Shown piece after piece: positions 25,352 to 34,087 of a DNA stretch of 64,000 nucleotides. The notes beneath the pieces are model-generated. The model saw only the letters and a program-made list of their open reading frames with translations, was not told the origin of the DNA and ran no database searches. Position 1 is the first letter of the stretch; each line of letters begins with the position of its first letter. The translations under genes were made by a program, and so were the position numbers. The stretch is from the NCBI GenBank assembly GCA_019359375.1, contig JAHHHL010000013.1, positions 90,641 through 154,640 on the forward strand, read 5' to 3'. This stretch comes from Lyngbya sp. HA4199-MV5. GTDB lineage: Bacteria > Cyanobacteriota > Cyanobacteriia > Leptolyngbyales > Leptolyngbyaceae.

Positions 25352-26656
25352 TTAAAGTCTGCCGCCCAGAAGCAACCCCAGCATGATGAGAAACAGGCGG
25401 TAGATGGAAACAAAACCAGTTTTGGGTACGAACATGACTAGATAGACGGCAAGCACAGCAGGCGCAAACATCAGCACCGCAAAAACGGGGGTAAGCGCTG
25501 GCACCATTGCGAGCAAAAATCTTGCTCCTACCCGAATAGCCGCAGCCAGTACAATCCACAGCACCGCATCACCCACTTTGTCCACCGACTTTTGCGGTAC
25601 TTGCAGCCATTGCCGCAGTTGCACCCCGTAGCGTCGGAGTGAGAAGAGACCTGGTGCCGACTGAGCCGTGCGCGATCGCCCACGACGCGATTCAGGATAA
25701 CCAGGGGCGATCGCCGTCTCTCCCAATGTGCGAATACCCTCACGACTAGCCAGAGAGCGTAATGCTTGAGCCGTTTCCGTTGCCTCCTGCTGGGCTTTTT
25801 GGTCTGCATTGAGTGCTGACGGTGGCTGGGCTGTCATGGAATGACCACTCGCTCCATAGCGATACGTGCTAGACGCAAAGGGTTCTACCCCAGAGGGCGG
25901 CTGAGCAGGGGTAGTGAGATTGGACTGGCTGCGCTCAGAGGCATTCTTATGAGAAGTATTCTCATGAGGGGCATTTCCATAAAAGGCGTTTCTATGAGCG
26001 GTATTCTCAGGGGCGATCGCCTCTTCAGGCGGTGCTGCGTCTCCCTCCGTTAGCGCGGTTTCTAACTCCCTTAACAATTGCTTGATCCGCTCTGCCTGTG
26101 CTTCCAATGCTGCCGTATCATCATCCTGAGCGGGCATAGGTGAAACCTCTCGTTGGGGCGATCGGGTTGATTGCTTACTACCTCTCGTAGCCTTCTTCTT
26201 AGGTGTAGACGCAGGAGGTGATACGGGCGAAGCACTGCCAGTCGGTGTGTCTGCTTCAGCTTGCGCTTTCTTCCGTTTGCGCTCTGCCAGCAATTGATTG
26301 ATCCGTTCTGCCTGGGCTTCTAATCGCTTTAGCTCATCGATATATGGCTGTTGATGTCCATCGCGCATCTGCCGGAAGGGAAACGCCGTCTGGGCGGCGG
26401 CAGCAGGCTTACGCTTGGCGGCAGGCTTGCGTTTGGAGGATGCGCTTTGTGAGGATGCTTCAGATGAAGTTTCCTGCCTCTGTCGCTGGGGCATTTCCAC
26501 AACATTGATGTCACTCTGCTGCCCCCCTGCGCCCGAATTCTCAAACTCTGAGTCTTCAAAATCTGAGTCCTCAAAATCTGGATAGGGCTGCTTGGCGAGA
26601 TTCATCTCTGTTGGCAGCGATCGTCTTGCTCTAAACCGTGCTTGAAGTTCGTCCAT
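25352..26656 (-). CDS. Low-complexity protein with C-terminal membrane helices
   Basis: The 434-residue protein begins MDELQARFRARRSLP and has an acidic repeat (FEDSDFEDSEFENS). It then has basic Lys/Ala-rich stretches and two copies of a coiled-coil motif, LEAQAERINQLLAE (about 110) and LEAQAERIKQLLREL (about 183). A short Asn/His repeat (HRNAFYGNAPHENTSHKNAS) follows. The last 75 residues hold two to three hydrophobic helices (AVLWIVLAAAIRVGARFLLA onward). No catalytic motif is visible. It could be a membrane-tethered structural or scaffold protein; function unknown. Confidence 0.75.
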   Translation of the reverse strand: MDELQARFRARRSLPTEMNLAKQPYPDFEDSDFEDSEFENSGAGGQQSDINVVEMPQRQRQETSSEASSQSASSKRKPAAKRKPAAAAQTAFPFRQMRDGHQQPYIDELKRLEAQAERINQLLAERKRKKAQAEADTPTGSASPVSPPASTPKKKATRGSKQSTRSPQREVSPMPAQDDDTAALEAQAERIKQLLRELETALTEGDAAPPEEAIAPENTAHRNAFYGNAPHENTSHKNASERSQSNLTTPAQPPSGVEPFASSTYRYGASGHSMTAQPPSALNADQKAQQEATETAQALRSLASREGIRTLGETAIAPGYPESRRGRSRTAQSAPGLFSLRRYGVQLRQWLQVPQKSVDKVGDAVLWIVLAAAIRVGARFLLAMVPALTPVFAVLMFAPAVLAVYLVMFVPKTGFVSIYRLFLIMLGLLLGGRL

Positions 26657-26829
26657 GGTCGGGGGATAGCCACTGCAATCAACAAAAAGCCCCTCGGCAA
26701 ACGCGAATGAGAGAGACTTCTACTGGTATTAGTACAATGGTACTATAGAAGGATGAAAATTGGCGACAAATTTTTTGCGGCTTTGTGAACTACCTTTAAG
26801 CAATCTTCACGGTCAGCCTGCTCAAGAGA

Positions 26830-26983
26830 AGTTTTTGGTTGTTAGAGAAGGGGGAGTAGGGAGTGGGGAGTGGGGCTAGAAAGATGAAGCTCTGAGTTCT
26901 CGCTGTTCGCTAACTCCTGCCTTCTGCCTTCTGCCCTCTGCCTTCTGCCTCCTTCTAAAAACTAACAACCAAAAACTAAAAAC
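26830..26983. repeat. Heptamer island bounded by inverted TTGTTAG arms
   Basis: GTTTTTGGTTGTTAG (about 26832) and its complement CTAACAACCAAAAAC (about 26961) enclose GGGGAGT and CTTCTGC/CTCTGCC heptamers. The arms could pair. This fills the 346-bp gene-free gap upstream of the 25352 gene and downstream of the MoxR gene. Confidence 0.75.
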
Positions 26984-27002
26984 TTCCTCGCCTTCTACAC
27001 CA

Positions 27003-27911
27003 CTAGGGAATCGCAATAGTATTCAAGAGTCGATCGACGACGGTTCGTGCCCTGCGACCACCCATTGGAATCATGCGGTGAGCCAGTACATGGGGTGCTA
27101 GAAACTTAACATCGTCGGGGATGGCGTAATCGCGATCGTCCAAAAACGCGAGGGCTTGAGTGGCGCGATGAAGGGCAACGGTGCCTCTGGGACTGACTCC
27201 CAGCGTAATCTCCTCATCTTGTCGGGTTGCCCGCACTAAGTTGAGCATGTACTGTTGCAGCGTGGGTTCTACCGTTACCAGCCCACAGAGGCGACGGAGT
27301 TCCTGAATGTCGGCGATCGACAAACAGGGCTGTAGTTCCTCTACGCTGGCTTGGCTATGCAGTCGTTGCAACATTTGCAGTTCTTCTGTTTCCGACGGAT
27401 ACCCCAGCGAGAGGGATAGCATAAAGCGATCCATCTGCGCTTCTGGGAGCGGAAATGTGCCCTGATATTCCACCGGGTTTTGCGTGGCAATGACAAAGAA
27501 CGGATCGGGTACCTGACGCGATCGCCCGTCTACCGTTACCTGATGTTCTTCCATCACCTCCAGCAATGCCGACTGAGTGCGGGGTGTGGCGCGGTTGATT
27601 TCATCCGCCAGCAAGATATTGGCAAAGACAGGTCCCGGCAAAAATTCAAACGCGCCTGTGCTGGGATTCCAGATGTTTGTCCCCGTGACATCGCTAGGCA
27701 ACAGATCGGGCGTACATTGGATGCGCTGAAACTTGCCGTCGATCGAGCGTGCTAGTGACTTCGCCAACAGGGTTTTACCCACACCGGGAACGTCTTCTAA
27801 TAGCGTGTGCCCACCTGAGATCAGGGCGACCAGCACCAGCCGCATCGCGTCGTGTTTCCCCACGATCGCCTGTCCCAGGTTTTCTGTTAATGCTTGAATG
27901 CGCGCTCTCAT
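27003..27911 (-). CDS. MoxR family AAA+ ATPase
   Basis: A 302-residue MoxR-type ATPase with Walker A EDVPGVGKTLLAK (about 39-51), Walker B NILLADEINRA (about 98-108), sensor 1 VIATQNPVEYQG and the C-terminal lid domain. MoxR proteins act as chaperones that insert metal cofactors or activate partner complexes, usually with VWA-domain and DUF58 proteins encoded beside them. None of these partners is adjacent here, so the client is unknown. The ATG at 27911 is the natural family start. Confidence 0.94.
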   Translation of the reverse strand: MRARIQALTENLGQAIVGKHDAMRLVLVALISGGHTLLEDVPGVGKTLLAKSLARSIDGKFQRIQCTPDLLPSDVTGTNIWNPSTGAFEFLPGPVFANILLADEINRATPRTQSALLEVMEEHQVTVDGRSRQVPDPFFVIATQNPVEYQGTFPLPEAQMDRFMLSLSLGYPSETEELQMLQRLHSQASVEELQPCLSIADIQELRRLCGLVTVEPTLQQYMLNLVRATRQDEEITLGVSPRGTVALHRATQALAFLDDRDYAIPDDVKFLAPHVLAHRMIPMGGRRARTVVDRLLNTIAIP

Positions 27912-28066
27912 ACTGATGCAGGTTCCAAAAATGTGGCAGAACAGATTTCTTTCAGTGTGCCCTAGTTACGGTTGTCAAGCGATTACAGACGGTAAAAGAC
28001 TGGAGGTTGCCCTTAAGTAGAGGTTAACCTGTGGAGAGGTAGGTCTATCGAAGACGAGTGATCGAG

Positions 28067-28711
28067 ATGAAATCAAGACTTTTAGAGGCGATCGAAGCCT
28101 TTTCTGGTATCTACAGCGGTTGGATTCTGTGGAACCTTTTTTTAGCGTTCATTCCCTTAGTCTTAAGCTTCTGGCTGTTTCGACGCAAAACGAACGATCG
28201 CCCGGTTGTGTGGTGGTTGGGATGGCTTGTCTTCCTGGCGTTTTTGCCCAATGCTCCTTACCTGTTAACGGATATTATTCACCTGATTCGGGGGACACGG
28301 GTGGGATATGCCACCTGGATTATTGCGCTGGTGTTCATTCCCTTGCACATTGCTGCCATTGTGAGCGGGTTTGAGGCGTATGTCATCTCGCTGATCAACC
28401 AGGGACACTACTTGAAGCGACAGGGGCAGCGTTCGCTTGTCATGTGGAGTGAATTAGCGGTACATGGGCTTTGCGCGATCGGCATTTACCTGGGCAGATT
28501 TCGGCGCTTCAACAGTTGGGATCTGGTGACTGATCCGGGGAATGTGCTGCTGGTTACGATCGACGACCTGACAGCAAAGATGCCGCTCCTTGTCATTGTG
28601 ATTACGTTTGTCATTCTCACCGTCCTGTACTGGGTTATGAAGCAGATTACCCTGGGTCTGGTTTTACGTTTTAGGGAGACGCACCGAGAGAAGCTGATTA
28701 ATTCTGATTAA
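28067..28711 (+). CDS. DUF1361 integral membrane protein
   Basis: About 214 residues with six hydrophobic helices. The DUF1361 signature is clear: WLGWLVFLAFLPNAPYLLTDIIHL and GIYLGRFRRFNSWDLVTDP. The ATG at 28067 is chosen over a GTG three codons upstream, but the site is weak in either case. It is divergent from moxR. The function of the family is not known; the conserved Asn/Asp/Arg residues sit at membrane interfaces. Confidence 0.9.
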   Translation: MKSRLLEAIEAFSGIYSGWILWNLFLAFIPLVLSFWLFRRKTNDRPVVWWLGWLVFLAFLPNAPYLLTDIIHLIRGTRVGYATWIIALVFIPLHIAAIVSGFEAYVISLINQGHYLKRQGQRSLVMWSELAVHGLCAIGIYLGRFRRFNSWDLVTDPGNVLLVTIDDLTAKMPLLVIVITFVILTVLYWVMKQITLGLVLRFRETHREKLINSD

Positions 28712-28877
28712 TAGTTGTTAGTTTTTGGTTGTTAGTTTTTAGTTGTTAGAAGGAGGCAGAAGTCAGGAGCCAGGAGTCAGAAGTTAGGAGTTGGCGGGCA
28801 GCAAGAACTCAGAGCTTCATCCTTCAGCCCTACTCTCTACTTCCTCCTCTAACAACCAACAACTAACAACTAACTGT
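28712..28877. repeat. TTGTTAG / GGAGTCA heptamer island with inverted arms
   Basis: TTGTTAGTTTTTGGTTGTTA at the left is answered by AACAACCAACAACTAACAAC at the right, enclosing AGGAGTCAG/AGGAGCC units. This occupies most of the 308-bp gap before the next supported start (29020). Confidence 0.75.
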
Positions 28878-29019
28878 TTGACAAGCCCAAGGCAATCTTT
28901 TGACCTGTTCTGCTCACTGGAGGGTATTATGTCAGCGTAGGATGGCTGGTTTAAGCGTCGCTGGCGGTTTGCGATCGCGACCAGCCGTTCCCAGGGAATC
29001 GCTATGCCAGGGAAGAAAC

Positions 29020-29712
29020 ATGAGCCGTCGCGTTGCGAAGCATCACTGCAAGCGTCCAGTTGGCGCGATTGTAAAACTCAGGTTAATCAGCCTTGTTTGT
29101 GCCGTTTTGATGGCAAGTTGCGGTAAATCTGATCCAACCCTAAACCCCGACCCACTGGCACCCTTCGTCCAAGCCCGCTACAACGTTGAAGGCGCAGTCG
29201 CAACCTTCAAGCAAGAATTTCAACCAACCAACCCCAGTGACAGCCTGAGCGAAACAGACTGGAACAAATATCGACGCGGACGGCAACTCTACAATCAGGC
29301 TGCGTCTTCCATCAATGCGGTGATTGTGCAGGTCATGTTGGCAAATCAAACGCGTACAGAACTGTCTCCAGTTGATTTTAAGCAACGGCTAGAAGTCGCC
29401 ATCAATCAAGCCGCTGCCTTTCGAGAATATGCCGAAACCGTCCGGCGAGAACCACCCGGAGCACGCGATGGTTCTGCTACCCAGGCGCAACCGTTTTACT
29501 TCTCCATTCCCGTCAACCCGATCGGCGTGCCCGATCTGCTCAATTCCATCTTTGGTCAAATCAATACCGCGCTGGGACAGGCGAGAAATGCCGAACAAGA
29601 CAAGCGCGATCGCATTGAAGGTGTGCTTAAAAGTCTCTTGCTGCCTCCCTTTGATGAAGTGGGTCGAAAACCAGCAGATTCGTTTAGCCCACCCACCATA
29701 CGCGCTAAATGA
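29020..29712 (+). CDS. Predicted lipoprotein, unknown function
   Basis: The ATG at 29020 (GGGAAGAAAC upstream) gives a long basic n-region, then VKLRLISLVCAVLMASCGKS with a lipobox Cys. The 230-residue product is mostly helical and polar (PFVQARYNVEGAVATFKQEFQP; QLYNQAASSINAVIVQVM; GVPDLLNSIFGQINTALGQARNAEQDKRDRIEGVLKSLL). It may be a periplasmic helical bundle. A longer frame from 28900 runs through repeat-derived sequence and is not favoured. No family is recognised. Confidence 0.7.
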   Translation: MSRRVAKHHCKRPVGAIVKLRLISLVCAVLMASCGKSDPTLNPDPLAPFVQARYNVEGAVATFKQEFQPTNPSDSLSETDWNKYRRGRQLYNQAASSINAVIVQVMLANQTRTELSPVDFKQRLEVAINQAAAFREYAETVRREPPGARDGSATQAQPFYFSIPVNPIGVPDLLNSIFGQINTALGQARNAEQDKRDRIEGVLKSLLLPPFDEVGRKPADSFSPPTIRAK

Positions 29713-29923
29713 GTTGAGACTTGAGCAGTCAGCTATCGCTCCCCATCCAAACTGAGAAACCGCTGAGAAACACCTGAGCTCGCCATTGGCTTAATTTCAG
29801 GCAATTTCTTGTTGAGCTTCAGAGGGGCTTCAGTGCGGGCTGCGATGCTTGAGCAGTGAATCGATCGCGGTTCATCTCATACACACCACAATCACAATCC
29901 ACATCTTCAAGTAGGAGTGTCTT

Positions 29924-30298
29924 ATGAAATTAGCTTCTTTGCTGACGGGTATTGCAATGGTTGGTTTGGTTACGGTTGGTGATGCATCGCTCAAGGCATT
30001 CAATCCTTCGGTAGGTACAGCGATCGCTGCTGAAGCGAAGCAATCAGGTCCCAGCGTTCAAGAAAAAATTGCTTTGATCACCAAAAACAAAGGACAAATT
30101 GGTGGCGGCGATCAGCTACGTCGTTTTTTCTACGGTGATTTGGAGCCGATCGGCATCCAGGTAGGCGGTGCTGGTCATGTGGTTAACCTGTATAACAAAG
30201 CGAATGATGTCACCTTCTCTTACTGCTCTACGTATGATGTTGTGGTTGCCGTTAAGAAGGGAAAAGTCGCTCAATTTCCCGCTGCTGAAGTGAAGTAA
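29924..30298 (+). CDS. Small secreted protein upstream of the Met-rich cluster
   Basis: A 124-residue protein preceded by AGGAGTGTCTT. It has a signal peptide (MKLASLLTGIAMVGLVTVGDASLKA) and an Ala-rich cleavage region near AIAAEAKQ. The mature domain has GGGDQLRRFFYGDLEPIGIQVGGAGHVVNLYNKANDVTF and a single Cys in SYCSTYDVVVAVKKGKV. It stands 118 bp before the MXKDX lipoprotein on the same strand, so it may belong to the same transcription unit. No family assignment is made. Confidence 0.75.
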   Translation: MKLASLLTGIAMVGLVTVGDASLKAFNPSVGTAIAAEAKQSGPSVQEKIALITKNKGQIGGGDQLRRFFYGDLEPIGIQVGGAGHVVNLYNKANDVTFSYCSTYDVVVAVKKGKVAQFPAAEVK

Positions 30299-30416
30299 TC
30301 CACGCATAAACATCGTGTCTCTACAAGCGATCTGATTAGCACTTTTGTTCGTAAGCCAAGTGTTGCCAGCTTAATCAAAAGCAGCCTTTGTCCAACTTAA
30401 TTACTCTAGGATCATC

Positions 30417-30725
30417 ATGAAAGCTAAACTCTTGTGTCTTTTTGTGGGTCTGACAATGGCTAGCCTCGCTGCCTGCTCCAGTACTCCCACTACAAATCAA
30501 GCTCCTAGTAGCGCGCCTGCCGCCAGCACCAGCCCTGAGGGCGCAATGAAGAATGATGCCATGAAAGGTGGCGATGCGATGAAAGGCGATGCCAAGGGTG
30601 ATGCCATGAAGGGCGATGCCATGAAGAAAGATGCGACTAAAGGCGATGCCATGAAGGGCGATGCCATGAAGGGTGATGCCATGAAGGGTGATGCCATGAA
30701 GAAAGAAACAACGACTAAGCCATAG
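30417..30725 (+). CDS. MXKDX-repeat (Met-rich pentapeptide) lipoprotein
   Basis: The 102-residue precursor has a lipoprotein signal with lipobox Cys20 (MASLAAC) and a short Ser/Thr/Pro linker. It then has tandem pentapeptides of the AMKGD/AMKKD type with nine regularly spaced Met residues, encoded by 15-bp DNA repeats (30545-30711). TAGGATC precedes the ATG. MXKDX proteins include MrpX of Azospira, a periplasmic Met-rich peptide shown to be oxidised by hypochlorite and recycled by YedY1. Here the linked genes encode MsrA and a YedY-superfamily enzyme, supporting a role as an oxidisable Met sink. The function is inferred from family and context. Confidence 0.88.
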   Translation: MKAKLLCLFVGLTMASLAACSSTPTTNQAPSSAPAASTSPEGAMKNDAMKGGDAMKGDAKGDAMKGDAMKKDATKGDAMKGDAMKGDAMKGDAMKKETTTKP

Positions 30726-30869
30726 CCGATCGCTCCATTGGGGTAGAGGTTTGGCGTTGAAGCAACCCGTACCTCAATGACGGCTGTTCTCTTGTCGATG
30801 CTTGTGATGGTTGGTAGCGTCAGTTGTCGATCGCACACACTTTGTCATCCCGTTTTTGAAGGAGCAGAC

Positions 30870-31511
30870 ATGGAACTTTCGCGTCGTAGGCGACAACTCT
30901 TGCTCTACCTTGGTTTAGGCGTAGCAGGCGCAGGGGCTGCAACCGCTCTAGGAGTGGCTGCAAAACGATCGATTTCAGATACCGCGATCGCCCCTTCTGA
31001 TGCGGCTTCCAATCGTTCTCCATTAGAAGCAGCATCTGGTGAAGCAGCAGCATCTGGTGACAGTGCCGTGGCAGCTTCCAGCAAAGGTTTACCGGAGTTT
31101 CAGGGCATTAGCCAGTGGCTTAACTCTGCACCGCTAACCGTTGGCGATTTAAAGGGGAGCGTTGTATTGGTACAGTTCTGGACGTTTGCCTGCATCAACT
31201 GTCAGCGAACGTTGCCCTACATTGTGCAGTGGCATCAGCGCTACGCCGATAAGGGCTTGAAGGTGATTGGCATTCACACACCAGAGTTTGCTTTCGAGCG
31301 CGATCTCAACAACGTCAAGCAGGCATTGCAAAAGCACAACATCACCTACCCTGTGCCGATCGACAACGAGTTCAAAACCTGGAGAGCCTACAGCAACGAA
31401 TATTGGCCTCATCTCTTTCTCGCCGATCGTCAAGGCTTAGTCCGCTACGACCACATCGGCGAAGGCGCATACGACACTACAGAGCAAACAATCCGTAAGC
31501 TGTTGGGCTAG
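30870..31511 (+). CDS. Thioredoxin-like (DipZ C-terminal type) envelope oxidoreductase
   Basis: AAGGAG seven bases before the ATG at 30870 fixes the start; an upstream start would add 31 residues without support. The N-terminus, MELSRRRRQLLLYLGLGVAGAG, looks like a Tat-type or uncleaved anchor. The thioredoxin fold covers about 80-213 with the active site FWTFACINCQRTLPY, the CINC form typical of DipZ/TlpA-like periplasmic proteins. DHIGEGAYDTTEQTIRKLL also matches that group. It likely receives electrons from CcdA, encoded next, and passes them to periplasmic partners such as MsrA. Confidence 0.9.
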   Translation: MELSRRRRQLLLYLGLGVAGAGAATALGVAAKRSISDTAIAPSDAASNRSPLEAASGEAAASGDSAVAASSKGLPEFQGISQWLNSAPLTVGDLKGSVVLVQFWTFACINCQRTLPYIVQWHQRYADKGLKVIGIHTPEFAFERDLNNVKQALQKHNITYPVPIDNEFKTWRAYSNEYWPHLFLADRQGLVRYDHIGEGAYDTTEQTIRKLLG

Positions 31512-31563
31512 AGGGAGAGTTTTGAGTTAAGGCGGTTTCCAGAGAAGTTTATACCCGCATATC

Positions 31564-31635
31564 GTAGGGGCGAAGCATTCGGGCAGTATCTTTCGCCTCT
31601 TATCAAAGGTTATTTGCCGAATGCTTCGCCCGTAC
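31564..31635. repeat. GTAGGGGCGAAGCATTCGG palindromic element
   Basis: The left arm at 31564 pairs with CCGAATGCTTCGCCCGTAC (ending 31635). It is a relative of the element at 7723 and lies in the leader of ccdA. Confidence 0.8.
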
Positions 31636-31754
31636 ATGAGGTATCTTCTTTCTCAGAAATCTCCTAAGAGTTTTGAGTTGATTAAGCACTCAGCGGTCAG
31701 TAGTCAGCTTTTTAGCCTTTATCCTTCATCCCTCATCTCTTTGCCTTCTTCCCC

Positions 31755-32447
31755 ATGCCTCCTTCCTCCCTCTCTACCGGACTCGCCTTTCTCGGTGGCA
31801 TACTAACCGTGCTTTCGCCATGTGTGTTGCCCATCTTGCCTGTGTTGGTGGGTCGATCGCTCCAGTCTCACAGGTACGGTCCGATTGCCCTAGTGGTTGG
31901 GCTGGTGGGTGGCTTTGCCGTAGCGGGCAGTCTGTTAGGCATTACGGCAAGCTGGTTTGCAGCGCTGGCAAGTATTTTGCGGTATGTTGCGATCGCCGTT
32001 CTACTGCTTCTGGGCTTGCTAGCCATTTTCCCTGATTGGAGCTATCGTGCCTTTAGCTATCTCCCCATCCACCATTGGGTAAAGGAACCAAAGCATGGTG
32101 GGCTAACGGGTGAATTTTGGTTGGGGACGCAACTGGGGCTTTTGTGGACTCCGTGTGCTGGTCCTGTGTTAGGCGGCATTTTGGTGCTGGCAGCCGTCAA
32201 CCATAATGTAGCTAGTGCCTTTGGCTTACTCGTTTCTTATGGCATCGGGGCGGCTTTACCGCTGTTGGCGATCGCCTATGGTGGTCGTGCAGTCAGCCGA
32301 CGTTTACTCAATCTGCGTGCTCACACCGCTACCTTACAGCGAACTGGAGGTGTGATGATCGTTGTCACCGCGATCGCCATTCTGCTGGGGTGGGATGTGC
32401 AGATTCAGCTCTGGCTGGCACCACTGTTTCCATCTTTACCGCTTTAA
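31755..32447 (+). CDS. ccdA: CcdA-type thiol:disulfide electron transporter
   Basis: A 230-residue polytopic protein with six predicted helices. Each half has the redox Cys motif: LSPCVLPILPVL in the first and WTPCAGPVLGG in the second. It carries reducing equivalents from cytoplasmic thioredoxin to the periplasm. In cyanobacteria CcdA serves cytochrome c maturation, but here the adjacent CINC thioredoxin and MsrA suggest a repair role; together with the CINC protein it equals a split DipZ. The ATG follows a C-rich heptamer run (CTTCTTCCCC), so there is no clear Shine-Dalgarno. Confidence 0.93.
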   Translation: MPPSSLSTGLAFLGGILTVLSPCVLPILPVLVGRSLQSHRYGPIALVVGLVGGFAVAGSLLGITASWFAALASILRYVAIAVLLLLGLLAIFPDWSYRAFSYLPIHHWVKEPKHGGLTGEFWLGTQLGLLWTPCAGPVLGGILVLAAVNHNVASAFGLLVSYGIGAALPLLAIAYGGRAVSRRLLNLRAHTATLQRTGGVMIVVTAIAILLGWDVQIQLWLAPLFPSLPL

Positions 32448-32479
32448 CCACAACTCAATCCCCATATCCCTTACGACCT

Positions 32480-33205
32480 ATGTCATCGTCTACTGCAAAC
32501 CTTGTGATGCGCTCTCTACGTAAACTATCGATCCTTTCACTGGTGGCGATCGCCCTGATGGGTGGAGTGTCTTATTTCCGAGCCTCCCAGTCTGCGGCTA
32601 ACACTTCAGTCGCAATGGTGCATAAAGTCTTTCCTGATCCGGCTACTGACATGCCAGCGACCAAAGTAAGCATTGTGCAGACCGCTGTTTTTGCAGGGGG
32701 ATGCTTTTGGGGAGTAGAAGCCGTGTTTGAACATCTCAAAGGAGTCTCCGATGTGGTGTCTGGCTACTCTGGCGGCAGTGCAGAAACGGCTCACTATGGG
32801 CTGGTGAGCTTTGGGCAAACAGGACACGCAGAATCCGTGAAAATTACCTACGATCCTACCCAGATTACCTACGGTCAGTTACTTAAGGTTTACTTCGCTG
32901 TCGCACATGATCCCACACAGTTAAATCGCCAGGGACCTGATTCGGGGACGCAGTACCGCTCTGCCATCTTTTTTGCGAACAACGAGGAAAAGCAGGTGGC
33001 GCAGGCATACATTGATCAACTAAACCAGGCGCATGTGTTTCAGAAGCCGATCGCAACTCAGATTGCTCCCCTGACAGGTTTCTATGCGGCTGAAACAGAG
33101 CATCAGAACTTCATCGTCAACCATCCAAACCACCCCTACGTGGTCATTCACGATCTGCCCAAGCTTGATCAACTTAAGACCAAGTTTGCTGCTCTTTATC
33201 AGTAG
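32480..33205 (+). CDS. msrA: Envelope-anchored one-cysteine peptide methionine sulfoxide reductase A
   Basis: Starting at the ATG at 32480 gives 241 residues: a cytoplasmic tail, a hydrophobic anchor or signal (LSILSLVAIALMGGVSYF), then a complete MsrA domain. The catalytic motif AGGCFWGVE holds Cys75, and GYSGG, YDPTQITYGQLL and DSGTQYRSAIFF confirm the family. There is no other Cys in the mature chain, so the usual resolving Cys is absent and the sulfenic acid must be reduced by an external thiol. It stereospecifically reduces Met-S-sulfoxide. The export signal is unusual, as cyanobacterial MsrA is normally cytoplasmic. Possible substrates include the Met-rich lipoprotein upstream. Confidence 0.93.
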   Translation: MSSSTANLVMRSLRKLSILSLVAIALMGGVSYFRASQSAANTSVAMVHKVFPDPATDMPATKVSIVQTAVFAGGCFWGVEAVFEHLKGVSDVVSGYSGGSAETAHYGLVSFGQTGHAESVKITYDPTQITYGQLLKVYFAVAHDPTQLNRQGPDSGTQYRSAIFFANNEEKQVAQAYIDQLNQAHVFQKPIATQIAPLTGFYAAETEHQNFIVNHPNHPYVVIHDLPKLDQLKTKFAALYQ

Positions 33206-33226
33206 CCCTCACATTGGTTGTCGCTC

Positions 33227-33829
33227 ATGGATTCTTCCATCCCGGCTAAACGCAAAGTAAAAGCACCCAGCCAGGCGATCGCAGCAAAAGCCTTTCACTG
33301 GATCAACATCGTGAGTCTGCTGTTGATGATTGTCAGCGGCTTACGCATCTACAACGCAAATCCTGTCTTTGGAGGGCGCGCAGGGTGGCATTTTCCGCGC
33401 TTCTTGCTGATTGGTAATGGCTTGGCAGAGGGACGCGATTGGCATTTTGCATTCATGTGGGTCTATGCCTTGAATCTACTTGGCTATGGACTGTACGTGT
33501 TTATTACGCGGCGGTGGCAGCACCGTTTTGCCAGTAGTAATGATGTGAAAGCTATCCAGGTAAGCCAAAATGCCAAACGCAAAACCTACGCATGGCATCG
33601 GTTAGTGTATACCGCGATCGTGCCGATTTTGCTGTTGGCGATCGCCAGCGGTCTTGCCATGTATAAACCCGCCCAACTGCATTGGCTCGCCGCCCTTTTT
33701 GGCGACTGGCAAACCCTCCGCACCATCCATTTCATCACTGTCCCTACCGTTCTGCTCTTTACGTTTGTTCATTCCCTCCTCGCGCTCCGAGTGGGTACCC
33801 TGCGGCTGGTTAAGTCGATGTTTTTGTAA
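33227..33829 (+). CDS. b-type cytochrome (cytochrome b561/thiosulfate reductase cyt b type)
   Basis: The ATG at 33227 begins MDSSIPAKRKVKAPSQ; the earlier TTG is weaker. The 200-residue protein has four membrane helices with paired His ligands: KAFHWINIVSLLLM, RDWHFAFMWVYALN, YAWHRLVYTAIVPI and FVHSLLALRV. This is the membrane di-heme cytochrome that pairs with molybdopterin enzymes of the YedY type, analogous to MsrQ, supplying quinol-derived electrons. It lies between msrA and the Mo enzyme on the same strand, which fits that pairing. Confidence 0.9.
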   Translation: MDSSIPAKRKVKAPSQAIAAKAFHWINIVSLLLMIVSGLRIYNANPVFGGRAGWHFPRFLLIGNGLAEGRDWHFAFMWVYALNLLGYGLYVFITRRWQHRFASSNDVKAIQVSQNAKRKTYAWHRLVYTAIVPILLLAIASGLAMYKPAQLHWLAALFGDWQTLRTIHFITVPTVLLFTFVHSLLALRVGTLRLVKSMFL

Positions 33830-33845
33830 GGGCAAGGGAGTGGTT

Positions 33846-34087
33846 GGTTGTTAGAAGGAGGCAGAAGGCAGGAGGCAGGAGGCAGGAGGCAAGAGGTTTT
33901 TAGTTTTTGGTTTTTAGTTTTTAGAAGGAGTCATCAATCATCAGTTTTCAGCCTTCAGTTTTGCCACGTCATCTACTGGAGACTGGTTCACTGTTCGCTG
34001 ACGACTGTTGAAACCTTTTAGCCTTTAGCCTTCCCTTATCCCTCATTCCTACACCTCACACCCCACTCCCCACTCCCCACTCCCCCC
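33846..34087. repeat. Heptamer island running up to the Mo-enzyme start
   Basis: GGCAGGA, TTTTTAG and, at 34060-34087, CCCCACT heptamers fill the gap. The last C-rich unit touches the ATG at 34088, leaving no purine-rich ribosome site. Confidence 0.8.

Noticed and set aside
30497..30838. Frame with MASPF repeats opposite the MXKDX gene
   Set aside because: It is antisense to the 15-bp repeats; the plus-strand frame has a lipoprotein signal and ribosome site.
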